Shown here one piece after another: positions 40,771 through 49,867 of a DNA stretch of 64,000 nucleotides. Every line of letters starts with the position of its first letter. Positions within the stretch are counted from its first letter, which is position 1. The position numbers were made by a program, and so were the translations under genes. The stretch is from Hymenobacter sp. HSC-4F20. GTDB lineage: Bacteria > Bacteroidota > Bacteroidia > Cytophagales > Hymenobacteraceae. The stretch is taken from positions 1 through 64,000 of the forward strand of contig NZ_JAHZTD010000003.1 in assembly GCF_019599275.1 (NCBI RefSeq), in the 5' to 3' direction. The notes beneath the pieces were generated by a model. It saw only the letters and a list, made by a program, of their open reading frames with translations, was not told the origin of the DNA and did not search any database.

Positions 40771-41399
40771 CAGGTAGCTAGTTCAACTCCACAAGTAAGT
40801 ACCAGCGCCAGACAAACGGACGCAACTACGTCGCTGAGCCAGTGCGCTTCCAGCCCTACCCGCGCCATGCCCACCAACCCGATGCAGGCCAGCAGCCAGG
40901 GTCGCGCCTTCGGGAACCGCAGGGCTAAGGGTAGCAGCAAGCCCGCCGCCCAGGCCGTGTGCCCGGACGGAAAGGCATCAAAACGGCCCACAGGCTGCCA
41001 GAAGTCAGCATTGGGAGCCTGGTAAGTTACTATAGCCAGCGGGCGGGGCCGGTTAAAGTATAGTTTGAGCAGGTTGGCTACCCCCTCGCTGCCCACCATG
41101 GTCAGCAGCACTACCACCCAGATGGTGCAGTGGGGCCAGCGGCGGAAGCGCGCCACCCCGAACAGCACCAGCAGCAAGAGCCACGGCAGCGGCACTCCCA
41201 GCCCCCCACCTTTGTGCATAAGCTCCCCGATAGTGTCGGTAACCATCATCAGGGCGGTAAAGAAAGGCAGAACCGGCGCGCCACGCTCATGCACCAGCCG
41301 GGCCAGCGGCTCATCCACCACGAAAATGCACAGCAAGGTAAGCGGAACCAGCAGTAGTATACTTGTCAGCAGCACACGTAGGTAGTACTGGATAGTCAT
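40713..41399 (-). CDS. PAP2-family membrane phosphatase
   Basis: A 228 aa, six-span membrane phosphatase: motifs KLYFNRPRP (about residue 112), FPSGHTA and ARVGLEAHWLSDV, with all catalytic residues. It differs from the two PAP2 proteins at 24-25 kb, having an inserted segment LAIVTYQAPNADFWQPVGRFDA between motifs 1 and 2 (common in family members that handle lipid A or phosphatidylglycerophosphate). Its end overlaps the small symporter companion. Confidence 0.92.
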   Translation of the reverse strand: MTIQYYLRVLLTSILLLVPLTLLCIFVVDEPLARLVHERGAPVLPFFTALMMVTDTIGELMHKGGGLGVPLPWLLLLVLFGVARFRRWPHCTIWVVVLLTMVGSEGVANLLKLYFNRPRPLAIVTYQAPNADFWQPVGRFDAFPSGHTAWAAGLLLPLALRFPKARPWLLACIGLVGMARVGLEAHWLSDVVASVCLALVLTCGVELATWWLRPTGTFSTEPVVSAAA

Positions 41400-41439
41400 G
41401 GTAATGCTCGTGCGGCTCTACACGTATGTTATCCGGAGG

Positions 41440-41499
41440 GAAGCGAAGGACCTCTACCGCTTCGTAGAATTGATAATTACTACCAGTAGAAGTCCTTCG
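41440..41499. repeat. Intergenic inverted repeat (REP-like)
   Basis: Arms CGAAGGACCTCTAC (41444-41457) and GTAGAAGTCCTTCG (41486-41499), one mismatch, with flanking AAGCGA/TCGCTT extension; an alternative small hairpin GAAGCG/CGCTTC lies inside the left arm. It follows the PIG-L stop on the minus strand, so it may act as a terminator without T-run. Confidence 0.6.
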
Positions 41500-41544
41500 T
41501 CCTCGCTTGATGCGCGCCATGCTGAGGTGACAGATGGTTATTTT

Positions 41545-44235
41545 CTACTTCCCCAACGACACCATGTTGGTGAGTAAGCGGTAGGCACCGGGCACGCCGG
41601 CGGGCAGCTCCCGGAACAACGAAAGACCCGTGTAGATGTAGTGCCCTTTGCCGTAATCGGCTACCAGAATGGCGCTTTGCTTGGCTTTCTCGCCGGGGTC
41701 GTGGGAACTGAGGACGGTCTGGTATTTGGGGTCCCACTGGGAGGGGTAGTACAGGCCTTGCTCCTGCACCCAGCCCTCGAAGTCCTTGGCGGTAATCTTG
41801 TTGGGCGAGTTGAGCAGGGGCTGCTGGGGGTTCAGGAAGGTGACGGGCGCATTTTCTACCGTCACTCTATCGGAAGACAAGGTCAGCGGGTACGGACCAA
41901 TTTGTGGCATGACGGTGCCGCGGTTCACTACATATTGCACCACCAGGTTGCCGCCGTTTTCGACGTAGCGCAGCAGGGTAGGCTGCACGGTTTTCAGCCT
42001 GTCCACTGTGTTGTAGGCCCGCACGCCCAGCACCACGGCATCGAAGCGGCGCAGGTTTTGGTCGGTGAGGTCCTCGGGCTTGAGCAGGGTCACGGTGTAG
42101 CCGATCTGGCGCAGGGCGTCGGGCACTTCGTCACCGGCCCCCATGAGGTAGCCGATTTCCTGACCTTTACGCTTAAGGTCCAGCTTTACCAGCGGAGCCA
42201 CGGCTTCGGGGAAAAGCACTTGGGTAGGAATGTGGTTGTACTCGATGGCCTGGTAACCGCGCGAATACTGCTGCCCGTCCACGGTAGCCACGGCCCGCAG
42301 TTCGGTTTTACCTTCCTGGGTCCCACCCCCCGGCTGCACCCGGAACTGCACGGTTTGCTCGGCGTCTTTGCTGGCGAGGTCAAAGGTAAAGCTGGCCGGC
42401 TCCGACTTCCAGCCTTGCGGCAAGGTCAGCGCCACGGAGCCTTTCACGCCCGCCTTACCAGCCCGCAAGGTCACGGGAATGGTTTTGGGTTGGTTGTCGG
42501 CAAAGACGTAGGCGCGCCCGCCGATGTTTACGGCTACGGGCGGCACCACCACCAGCGGGCGGTACTTCTCTCCTTCTACCGGGTCGGTGCTTTTGTATTG
42601 GACAGGAACACTATAGAATAATGAAGTGCCTAACACATTTATCTGCAGGCCTACGTAGGCAAAAGCTGGGTTCTCAGGTAAGCCAATAAGATTCTGTTGA
42701 TTGACCAGCAACATGGCGTTACGCTCGCGGGTTTGTTTTCCCCCGCCTCCATCCGGCAAGTGCTGGGCAGGAACTGTTGCTACGCCCGGAACTTGAGCTG
42801 TTCTTAGTTCTCCTCCCGCAGCTAGTAGTAGCTCATCAGGCACATGATACATCCCAACAGTACCTACTTCCCGGAGCCAATACGGCTGCGATGTTGTGAG
42901 CTGCGCAGCAAATCGAAGGGGCAAACGCAGAGAGAGCGGTTTCTCAGTGTTTAATACAGTGTTTAAAGTGGTATCTCGCCCAAATCCTAAAGCTCCTACG
43001 CCTCGCACAGTTACGGGTACTGCTGAACGGTTAAGCACATCTAGACGTACTGCTACCGCTTGGTTAGGGGCAATAGTGGGCTCAGAGATAGTAGCTTCCA
43101 AGTAGAGGCCCAGACTACCCCGAATCAATTCTTCTATCTGCTCCTGCTTGCTTTTGATCCAGTAATATTCTGGCATTCTAAAGAAGCTTCCTGCCCCTCC
43201 CAACACCTTGGCTTGCTGGTCAAGCTTCAGGATAGCCTCGCGCACCTTCAGCAACCCTGCCACGCTGGCGCTGGGGTTGCTGGGGTCGTACTTCCGGATA
43301 ACATCATCTATCATCTTTCCAATAGCCGCGCCGCCGGGCACCCGGTTCCAGTTCAGGTCAATGCCCTCGAAGGGGTCGGACGTAGCCTTGTCGCCCTTCA
43401 CGTATTGCAGATACTCCAGGGCCTCACCGCGCTGGGCGGCCGAGCCGAAGCCCTGGCTTTTGTGCTGGGAGCGGCTGCGGGCGGCAATTTCGCCGTAGCT
43501 CTGCCCCAGCAGGGGGTTGTAGGCGCCGGCATCCACTTTTAGATAACCCTCCATGTTTTCGCCGGGCTTCACGAAAAAGGAGCCGGTGTTCCAGAACAGA
43601 CGCTTGGGTTGCCAGGGCTGCACGTATTTCAGCTGCTCCGGGAAGCGCTTAGGGTCGCCGGCAGCATCAAATGCTTCGGCGGCCAGGATGGCGGAGGCGG
43701 TGTGGTGGCCGTGGCCGGCGCGGCTATCAGGCGGGAAGCGCGTGATGAGCACATCGGGGCGGCGCTGCCGGATCACCCAGACCATATCGGAAAGCACCTG
43801 CTCCTTGTCCCAGATGGTGAAGGTTTCGTCGGGAGTTTTGCTGAAACCGAAGTCGTTGGCGCGGGTAAAGAACTGCCTACCCCCATCAATGCGCCGAGCG
43901 GCCAGCAGCTCCTGAGTGCGGATTACGCCGAGTTGTTCGCGCAGCTCCGGGCCGATGAGGTTCTGGCCGCCGTCGCCGCGGGTGCAGCTGAGGTAGCCGG
44001 TTTCCAGCAAGCGGCCGTTGGCCAGGTAGGCAATCAGGCGGGTATTTTCGTCGTCGGGGTGCGCGGCAATGTACAGCACCGAGCCCAGCACGTTCAGCTT
44101 CTTCAGCCCCAGCAGAATCTCGGACGACGAGTAGGTTTTGGGGGCCTGGGCCTGGGTGGTTAAGGAAGGAATGAGTAGTTGAGTGAGCAGGGCCAGCAAA
44201 GTGGCGCGAAAGAAACGCGAGGAGCGCATACGCAT
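41545..44235 (-). CDS. Large PIG-L family deacetylase
   Basis: A secreted protein of 896 aa with a cleavable signal peptide (SRFFRATLLALLTQLLIPSLTTQAQ). The N-terminal 250 residues are a PIG-L/LmbE deacetylase: VLYIAAHPDDENTRLIAYL (HPDD metal ligands), LSCTRGDGGQNLIG, and RAGHGHHTASAILAAEAF (HxxH). The rest is an extended beta-rich part (alternating NEW1/CARDB-like strands) and a C-terminal GATase/ThuA-like segment (RFDAVVLGVRAYNTV, RYVENGGNLVVQYVV). Such large forms are known in Bacteroidetes and are thought to act on N-acetyl sugars. Starts: 44247, 44235 or 44229. The stretch 42590-43200 has lower GC than flanks. Confidence 0.93.
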   Translation of the reverse strand: MRMRSSRFFRATLLALLTQLLIPSLTTQAQAPKTYSSSEILLGLKKLNVLGSVLYIAAHPDDENTRLIAYLANGRLLETGYLSCTRGDGGQNLIGPELREQLGVIRTQELLAARRIDGGRQFFTRANDFGFSKTPDETFTIWDKEQVLSDMVWVIRQRRPDVLITRFPPDSRAGHGHHTASAILAAEAFDAAGDPKRFPEQLKYVQPWQPKRLFWNTGSFFVKPGENMEGYLKVDAGAYNPLLGQSYGEIAARSRSQHKSQGFGSAAQRGEALEYLQYVKGDKATSDPFEGIDLNWNRVPGGAAIGKMIDDVIRKYDPSNPSASVAGLLKVREAILKLDQQAKVLGGAGSFFRMPEYYWIKSKQEQIEELIRGSLGLYLEATISEPTIAPNQAVAVRLDVLNRSAVPVTVRGVGALGFGRDTTLNTVLNTEKPLSLRLPLRFAAQLTTSQPYWLREVGTVGMYHVPDELLLAAGGELRTAQVPGVATVPAQHLPDGGGGKQTRERNAMLLVNQQNLIGLPENPAFAYVGLQINVLGTSLFYSVPVQYKSTDPVEGEKYRPLVVVPPVAVNIGGRAYVFADNQPKTIPVTLRAGKAGVKGSVALTLPQGWKSEPASFTFDLASKDAEQTVQFRVQPGGGTQEGKTELRAVATVDGQQYSRGYQAIEYNHIPTQVLFPEAVAPLVKLDLKRKGQEIGYLMGAGDEVPDALRQIGYTVTLLKPEDLTDQNLRRFDAVVLGVRAYNTVDRLKTVQPTLLRYVENGGNLVVQYVVNRGTVMPQIGPYPLTLSSDRVTVENAPVTFLNPQQPLLNSPNKITAKDFEGWVQEQGLYYPSQWDPKYQTVLSSHDPGEKAKQSAILVADYGKGHYIYTGLSLFRELPAGVPGAYRLLTNMVSLGK

Positions 44236-44526
44236 ACAAAGGAGCATCTTGAAAGCGTGAAGATAACCGCACGCCCCACACGGTGTTTCCCCACTCGCGC
44301 TTCCGGACAAGCGAAAAGTTGCCCTATCTCCCGGTTCGACGCCAAAGACGGCCGACCGGTTGACGTTACTGATACCCACCCGGCCGGGTTTGGGCAGGTG
44401 GAGGGGGTAGGGAGCTACGGTTCTGGCGGCGCGGAAGTCAACTGCTCGAACGGTTGCGCTGTCGGGCCGGGGCGTGGTGGCCTAGCTTCCTACGCTACAT
44501 TTTCCGGCAGTACCTGTGCGCGTAGC
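44236..44526. other. Intergenic region, no supported gene
   Basis: About 290 bases upstream of the PIG-L gene and downstream of the secreted orphan. Contains the PIG-L promoter region, but no perfect -7 box is visible, and no open frame of interest. Confidence 0.5.
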
Positions 44527-45315
44527 TCAGTCATCGTTGCAGGGAACATCTACGTTTCCGAATACCAGCGGCATGGCCCACGGTTGTTCTTGGGCTGAGC
44601 CGAGGAGTGGGTCCGCTTGCAGGTACTGACGCATTACCCGCAAAGCGGCCGGTACTAGCTCCGGCCGATCTGCTGCCAGAATAGTTAGGGGCTCAGAAGC
44701 TGCGGCATCTATTTTCACCCACACCTGAGCCGGCGGCATGTTATGGATACCCGTATAGTGTCGCTCCTCCGGCGTCATGAGGCTCCGTGCTTCACAGTAG
44801 CGTCGCGTTACTTCCTTTAGAGGCAGATGCTGCCACAACTTTCTTTCCGCTGGTAATGGAGCAGACTGAACCGAGCCTTCTTGCACCCACACGTGCCACT
44901 GGCAGAGGTAGGCAGGGTACATCATTCCAACCTCCGAAGCCGGTTCAGCCAACGTTAGTTGCCCACTAACCCAACTGGCTTTCACCCTCCCTGCGGCGTC
45001 AGGCCGAAACCAGCGCCGCAGGTGAATCTGCTTAGCACTTTCCGCGCAGGTCGGCGTAATGGCCAGCAAGTAGAGTTGTTGGTTCTCAATGCCCCAGGTG
45101 GCCCGAAAACAACGCCAGTTACTGGAGCTGCCACATACCGTACGGTGGCACGGGGCATCCTTCCGACCTTCAAAATAAATTTCGAGCGGGCTTTCTGATA
45201 GATACAGCGTATCGCCGTGGTAAAGCAGAATATCGGGTATCTGCGCGGTAGCCCACGCAACCTGCGGCCACCACCACCCGACTATCATCACTACAACTAG
45301 TACCATTTTCTGCAT
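44527..45315 (-). CDS. Secreted protein of unknown function
   Basis: A 262 aa exported protein (signal segment MQKMVLVVVMIVGWWWPQVAWA). Contains several cysteines (CHRTVCGSSSNWRCF, PTCAES, LCQW, YCEAR) that could form disulfides, and aromatic-rich beta sequences. It resembles small Cys-rich orphan secreted proteins of Hymenobacter; no family assigned. ATG at 45315 or 45306. The promoter lies in the 98-bp gap to the divergent protease gene. Confidence 0.72.
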   Translation of the reverse strand: MQKMVLVVVMIVGWWWPQVAWATAQIPDILLYHGDTLYLSESPLEIYFEGRKDAPCHRTVCGSSSNWRCFRATWGIENQQLYLLAITPTCAESAKQIHLRRWFRPDAAGRVKASWVSGQLTLAEPASEVGMMYPAYLCQWHVWVQEGSVQSAPLPAERKLWQHLPLKEVTRRYCEARSLMTPEERHYTGIHNMPPAQVWVKIDAAASEPLTILAADRPELVPAALRVMRQYLQADPLLGSAQEQPWAMPLVFGNVDVPCNDD

Positions 45316-45412
45316 TCGGGAAGATAAGTGAAGAAGCTTCATCTGAGCTTAATCCCCTGGCTCGGTCCTTGCGTACATCCTGCTTTCCTTTCCGTTTTTG
45401 AACTCCCCTTGC

Positions 45413-47065
45413 ATGGCGTTTCCCCTTACTTCCCGGCTGCGGCTGCTGGGCCTCTCGTTTCTGTTTCCAGTGCTGGCGGCTTCGGCCCAGACTACCCCTC
45501 CCGCTTCCTCGAACCCTGCTACCCCGGCCGCCGCGGCCACGCCCCAATGGTATCTGCTCGACCCGGAGCAGGATGGGGGTGTGATGGGCATCAGCGCCCG
45601 CCGGGCCTATGCAGAGCTGCTCCAGGGCAAGGCCTCTACCCCCGTATTGGTGGCCGTTATTGATGCCGGCATCGACACAGCCCACGTGGATCTGAAGCGG
45701 GTGTTGTGGCACAACCGCCGCGAAATTGCCGGCAACGGCCAGGACGATGATAAGAACGGTTACGTGGACGACGTGCTGGGCTGGAGCTTTCTGGGCGGAG
45801 CTGATGGTCGCAACATCGACGTGGAAACGCTGGAAGAAACACGCATTCTGGCCAAGTTGCAGCCCCTCTACGCCGGCAAAGTGCGTACTGCCGTGCCCGC
45901 CGCCAAGCGCGCCGAGTTCGACCTCTACCAGAAGGTAAAGAAGAGCTACGACGCCAAGGTGAAGGAAAACACCCAGCGCCTCCAGGAATTCAATGATGCC
46001 TACCGCGAAAACTCCCAAGGCGCGGCGGGCCTTAAGCAGGCACTGGGGGTAGCCCGCCTCGATACGGCCACCCTGCGCAACCCACCCACCCAGGACCCGG
46101 AGCTGCGCCAGATTACCCGCGGCCTGTACACTACCCTCATCCAGACGGGGTTTGCCTCCCTGGATGATGTGCTGGAAGAAATGAAAAAGGGCCTGAAGGA
46201 AACTCAGGACCAGCTCGACTACGGCCTGAACCTTAAGTACAACCCTCGTCCCATCGTCGGCGACCAACCCGAGGATACCAAGCAGCGCAACTACGGCAAC
46301 CGCGACGTGCACGGTCCCGACCCCATGCACGGCACCCACGTAGCCGGCATTATCGGGGCTGACCGCGAAAACAACCTGGGGGTGCTCGGGGTGGCGCCCA
46401 ATGTGCAGATCATGGCCGTGCGTGCCGTTCCCGACGGCGACGAGCGGGACAAAGACGTGGCCAATGCCATCCGCTATGCCGTGGATAACGGCGCTCAGAT
46501 TATCAATATGAGCTTCGGCAAGTATTACTCGCCCCAGCGTCCGGCCGTGGAAGAAGCCATCAAGTACGCCGCCACTAAAAATGTGCTGCTGGTACACTCG
46601 GCCGGTAACGAAAATGAGGACCTCGACAAAACGCTGCAGTATCCGGCTCCGGTGTACCTCAGCGGCCAGCGCGTGCCCAACATGATTACGGTAGGCGCTT
46701 CGGCTCGCACCAACGACGAAAGCATGGTGGCCGACTTCTCGAACTACGGTAAAAACCAGGTAGATGTGTTTGCGCCCGGCAACCAGATTTACTCCACCCT
46801 ACCCGGCAGCCGCTACGGCAACCTGAGCGGCACCAGCATGGCGGCCCCCGTGGTAACCGGCATAGCGGCTACGCTGAAATCGTACTACCCCCAGCTGACG
46901 GCCGTGCAGCTCAAGCGCATCATTCTGGAATCGGCAGTGCCCTACCACACCAAGGTGCGCAAGCCCGGCACCACTACCCTCGTTGATTTCGCGGAGCTTT
47001 CCCGCACGGGCGGCCTCGTAAATCTGTACCGCGCCCTACAGCTGGCGCAGAAGCCAACCCCCTAG
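45413..47065 (+). CDS. S8 family subtilisin-like serine protease
   Basis: Secreted protease of 550 aa (signal peptide LRLLGLSFLFPVLAASA). Catalytic triad: Asp84 (VIDAGID), His306 (MHGTHVAG) and Ser about 480 (GTSMAAP), plus the oxyanion Asn in SAGNENED. Between Asp and His lie 222 residues instead of about 30: an inserted helical, charged domain (LYQKVKKSYDAKVKENTQRLQEF onward). This long insertion is also known in some Bacteroidetes S8 proteases. No C-terminal sorting domain, so it is periplasmic or secreted by another route. ATG at 45413 begins the signal peptide. Confidence 0.95.
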   Translation: MAFPLTSRLRLLGLSFLFPVLAASAQTTPPASSNPATPAAAATPQWYLLDPEQDGGVMGISARRAYAELLQGKASTPVLVAVIDAGIDTAHVDLKRVLWHNRREIAGNGQDDDKNGYVDDVLGWSFLGGADGRNIDVETLEETRILAKLQPLYAGKVRTAVPAAKRAEFDLYQKVKKSYDAKVKENTQRLQEFNDAYRENSQGAAGLKQALGVARLDTATLRNPPTQDPELRQITRGLYTTLIQTGFASLDDVLEEMKKGLKETQDQLDYGLNLKYNPRPIVGDQPEDTKQRNYGNRDVHGPDPMHGTHVAGIIGADRENNLGVLGVAPNVQIMAVRAVPDGDERDKDVANAIRYAVDNGAQIINMSFGKYYSPQRPAVEEAIKYAATKNVLLVHSAGNENEDLDKTLQYPAPVYLSGQRVPNMITVGASARTNDESMVADFSNYGKNQVDVFAPGNQIYSTLPGSRYGNLSGTSMAAPVVTGIAATLKSYYPQLTAVQLKRIILESAVPYHTKVRKPGTTTLVDFAELSRTGGLVNLYRALQLAQKPTP

Positions 47066-47104
47066 CTCGTGCACCAGTAGTTTTCAGTTGCTGGTATGCA
47101 ACTC

Positions 47105-47160
47105 TGCCCCTTCCGAAGGCTCCTTCGCAAAGGAAAGCTCTCCGGAAGGGGCAGTTTTTA
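47105..47160. terminator. Terminator between convergent protease and DUF805 genes
   Basis: 11-bp arms TGCCCCTTCCG / CGGAAGGGGCA with an inner weak stem (GGCTCCTT / AAGGAAAGC region) and GTTTTTA downstream. Confidence 0.8.
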
Positions 47161-47176
47161 TAGGGCGCACAGGTAA

Positions 47177-47524
47177 TTACGCAACCGAACGAAGGCGTGT
47201 AGCTACGCCGTGGCGGGTGGGGCGCGACAAACCAGGCTGTAGCAGCAGCAGCACCAGCAGGAGGGCATTGAATACGGGCACCAGCAGCAGTAAGGCGTAC
47301 CAGCCGCTGCGGCCTACATCGTGCAGTCGGCGCACGGCTAGTATGGCAACCAGGGCAGTAGCCAGCAACCACAGGCACGAAGCCAGCCACACCGGAGGCA
47401 ATTGGCCTGCGGGGGTAAGGGCGTAAAGTAATATCAGTGGCAATAGCGCGGGGGCTATTTCAACGGCAAAGTCCAGCCGCTCCTGACGCCCCCATAACAC
47501 TTGGTACTCCTGTAACAATGCCAT
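47177..47524 (-). CDS. DUF805-like small membrane protein
   Basis: A 115 aa membrane protein with three to four hydrophobic segments and the hallmark RRLHDVGRSGWYALLLLVPVFN of DUF805 proteins (around residue 70). The tail is basic. Function unknown; DUF805 proteins are frequent accessory membrane proteins. The in-frame TTG at 47533 is a possible earlier start; ATG 47524 is chosen. Confidence 0.85.
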   Translation of the reverse strand: MALLQEYQVLWGRQERLDFAVEIAPALLPLILLYALTPAGQLPPVWLASCLWLLATALVAILAVRRLHDVGRSGWYALLLLVPVFNALLLVLLLLQPGLSRPTRHGVATRLRSVA

Positions 47525-47680
47525 GCTACTCAATTGGTTTGCGGCAGTCTTATCTAACTACGGGCAATAGGGTTTCCAAATTCCGGGCCAAGCTTCCGCT
47601 ACCCGGTATGCTTGTTCCTGCTTTTCAACATTCCCCCTACCTCACCGTACTGTTTAACTAGCACCCTGCTGTTTCTGCCT

Positions 47681-48646
47681 ATGCTTATTCCTCAACTCAT
47701 GTTCCTGCGCAAACTTCGTTCTACTACCTCCTCCGAGACGCCGAAGCGTCGCCGACCGGCCCCCGGTGCGCGTCCCGCGCGCGACCGTCGCTGGTGGCGG
47801 CGGCAGGTAATCAATACCTTACTAATGGTAGTGGGCGTATTTTCCGCTGGCTTTGGGTTGGAGAGTTTTTTGTTGCCCGGCGGCTTCCTGGATGGGGGCG
47901 TAACCGGGGTTTCCTTGCTGATTAGGCAGGTTTTTGGATTGCCGCTGCCCATGCTTATTGTGCTGCTTAACCTGCCCTTCGTGCTTATGGCTTGGCGGCA
48001 GCTCGACCCTGGCGTGGCCATTCGAACCCTGCTCGGCATCTTGGCGCTGGCCCTGGTGCTGGCCGTAGTACCCTTCCCCATTGTCACGCAGGATAAGCTG
48101 TTGATATCCGTATTTGGGGGCTTCTTCCTCGGGGCCGGTATTGGGTTGGCGATGCGCGGCGGCGGGGTGCTCGATGGCACCGAAATTATGGCCATCTATC
48201 TTAGCAAGCAGTCCAGTATGAGCGTCGGTGATATCATATTGGTCTTTAATATTCTCATTTTTGGAGTAGCTGCCTGGGTTTTATCCGTCGAAACGGCGCT
48301 TTACTCCATACTGGCTTACCTAGCCGCGGCCAAAACCATCGATTTTATCATTGACGGGCTGGAGGAATACACAGGGGTTACCATTGTTTCGGGCCGCTCC
48401 GATGCCATCCGGCGCATGATTACTGAGAAGCTGGGCCGTGGCGCTACCGTATACAACGGCAAGCGGGGGTTTGGTAGCCATGGTCAGCAGCCCAGCCCAG
48501 TGGATATTGTTTTTACGGTCATTACCCGTCTGGAAGTATCCAAGCTCAAAGCGGAGGTAGAGCAAATTGACCGGCAAGCCTTCATTGTAATGCACAGCGT
48601 ACGCGACACCAAAGGCGGTATGATTAAGAAGCGTCCCCTCCACTAG
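47681..48646 (+). CDS. YitT family membrane protein (DUF161/DUF2179)
   Basis: A 321 aa membrane protein with five hydrophobic segments (NTLLMVVGVFSAGFGLESFLLPGGFLDGGVTGVSLLI typical YitT start, VFGGFFLGAGIGLAMRGGGVLDGTEI, etc.) and a C-terminal soluble DUF2179 domain (TIVSGRSDAIRRMITEKLGRGATVYNGKRGFGS, later DIVFTVITRLEVSKLKAEVEQIDRQAFIVMHSV). A very basic N-terminal extension (PKRRRPAPGARPARDRRWWRRQ) is unusual. Transport role is uncertain. Confidence 0.93.
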   Translation: MLIPQLMFLRKLRSTTSSETPKRRRPAPGARPARDRRWWRRQVINTLLMVVGVFSAGFGLESFLLPGGFLDGGVTGVSLLIRQVFGLPLPMLIVLLNLPFVLMAWRQLDPGVAIRTLLGILALALVLAVVPFPIVTQDKLLISVFGGFFLGAGIGLAMRGGGVLDGTEIMAIYLSKQSSMSVGDIILVFNILIFGVAAWVLSVETALYSILAYLAAAKTIDFIIDGLEEYTGVTIVSGRSDAIRRMITEKLGRGATVYNGKRGFGSHGQQPSPVDIVFTVITRLEVSKLKAEVEQIDRQAFIVMHSVRDTKGGMIKKRPLH

Positions 48647-48754
48647 GGGATACGGATCGGGAGCGGATGGTTTACTGTTTTGTACCACGCATAGCCGCGT
48701 CGATGAGCGTCAAACTCATCTGTGCACTATCTCAGTATTTCTCATCTTTGCAGC

Positions 48755-49585
48755 ATGGCTGCTCCCCTCCTGCTCTCCGATCTATATATCTATCCTGTGA
48801 AATCCCTCGGTGGCATCCGATTATCGGAGTCGATGATAGAACCTCGGGGGCTGCGCCACGACCGTCGGTGGCTGATTGTGAACGAGCGTAACCAGTTTAT
48901 GACGCAGCGGCAGACGGCAGCCATGGCGCACTTAAAGGTAGCGCCCGCCTACAACGGGTTTCTGCTGACTCACCAGGCCCGCCCCGATTTGCTACCCTTG
49001 TTTGTGCCTTTCGAGGCAACGCCGGAGAAAACGCTGTTCGTGACCATCTGGGACGACATGGTGTTTGCTTGGCGGGCGCGGCCTGAGTGCGACGAATGGC
49101 TCTCCGAAGCCTTGGGGCAACCTTGCAAACTGGTGTATATGTCGGATATGGTCCGCCGCGACGTGGAGCCGGAGTATAACCCAGAAGGGCAGCTGGTTAG
49201 CTTCGCCGATGGCTACCCCTTTCTGCTGATTGGGCAGGAGTCGCTGGCCGAACTGAACACCCGGCTGACTGACCCTGTGGGCATGGACCGTTTCCGCCCC
49301 AACCTGGTGTTTAGCGGCGGTGAGGCCTTTGTAGAGGATACTTGGCATCAGTTTTACATCGGGGAACTGCCGTTCCGGGCCGTGCGAGGCTGTGGCCGGT
49401 GCATTCTCACTACCATTAATCAGCACACGGGCACCAAGCACCCCTTGGGCGAGCCGCTGCGTACCCTGGCTGCTTACCGGGCCCAGGGAGCTAAGAATAA
49501 GGTGCTGTTTGGGCAGAACGTGACGGGTGTGGGCCACGGGGTAGTGCGTGTCGGCGAAAGTATCCGGGTTGAAAGCCTGAAATAA
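48755..49585 (+). CDS. MOSC domain protein (mARC/YcbX-like)
   Basis: Cytoplasmic molybdenum-cofactor sulfurase-C-terminal-type protein, 276 aa. N-terminal MOSC_N barrel (LYIYPVKSLGGIRLSESMIEPRGLRHDRRWLIV) and the MOSC domain with the catalytic Cys in VRGCGRCILTTINQHTG (about residue 210) that binds the Mo cofactor. Family members reduce N-hydroxylated compounds or handle Moco, with an electron donor from elsewhere. No Fe-S domain is fused. A CATCTTTG box ends 4 nt before its ATG. Confidence 0.93.
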   Translation: MAAPLLLSDLYIYPVKSLGGIRLSESMIEPRGLRHDRRWLIVNERNQFMTQRQTAAMAHLKVAPAYNGFLLTHQARPDLLPLFVPFEATPEKTLFVTIWDDMVFAWRARPECDEWLSEALGQPCKLVYMSDMVRRDVEPEYNPEGQLVSFADGYPFLLIGQESLAELNTRLTDPVGMDRFRPNLVFSGGEAFVEDTWHQFYIGELPFRAVRGCGRCILTTINQHTGTKHPLGEPLRTLAAYRAQGAKNKVLFGQNVTGVGHGVVRVGESIRVESLK

Positions 49586-49867
49586 CGGGCAAATAAGCCT
49601 GTCACTGCTAGGTGCAAACATGCGCTGTGACAAATAGCGCACTGCAGCAAATAGGATAATTATTGGATATATTTTTATTAGGTGGGTGGTAGTATTACCC
49701 TAATGCTATACATTTGATAATCCAATTACATATTAGGCAAATCACGTTTGCCGGCTGTTTGGCCGGCTTCTTACCGTGAATAGCCACACTTTTTGCTGGT
49801 ACAGGTACTCGACCTCCTTGCCTCGCCAGCTAGTTTACCGTTCTGCTCTGCGTTCTTAGCCTATTGC
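49586..49867. other. AT-rich intergenic region upstream of the DUF547 gene
   Basis: About 280 bases, strongly AT-rich at 49650-49740, with a TATATTTT stretch at about 49673 near a -7 box and a short GC hairpin (GCCGGC / GCCGGC) at about 49750-49770. No gene supported. Confidence 0.5.

Noticed and set aside
41641..42621. 326-codon plus-strand frame within the PIG-L gene
   Set aside because: Opposite-strand shadow of a conserved deacetylase; no independent domain.
45170..46597. 475-codon minus-strand frame opposite the S8 protease
   Set aside because: Antisense shadow; the plus strand has the full catalytic triad and signal peptide.
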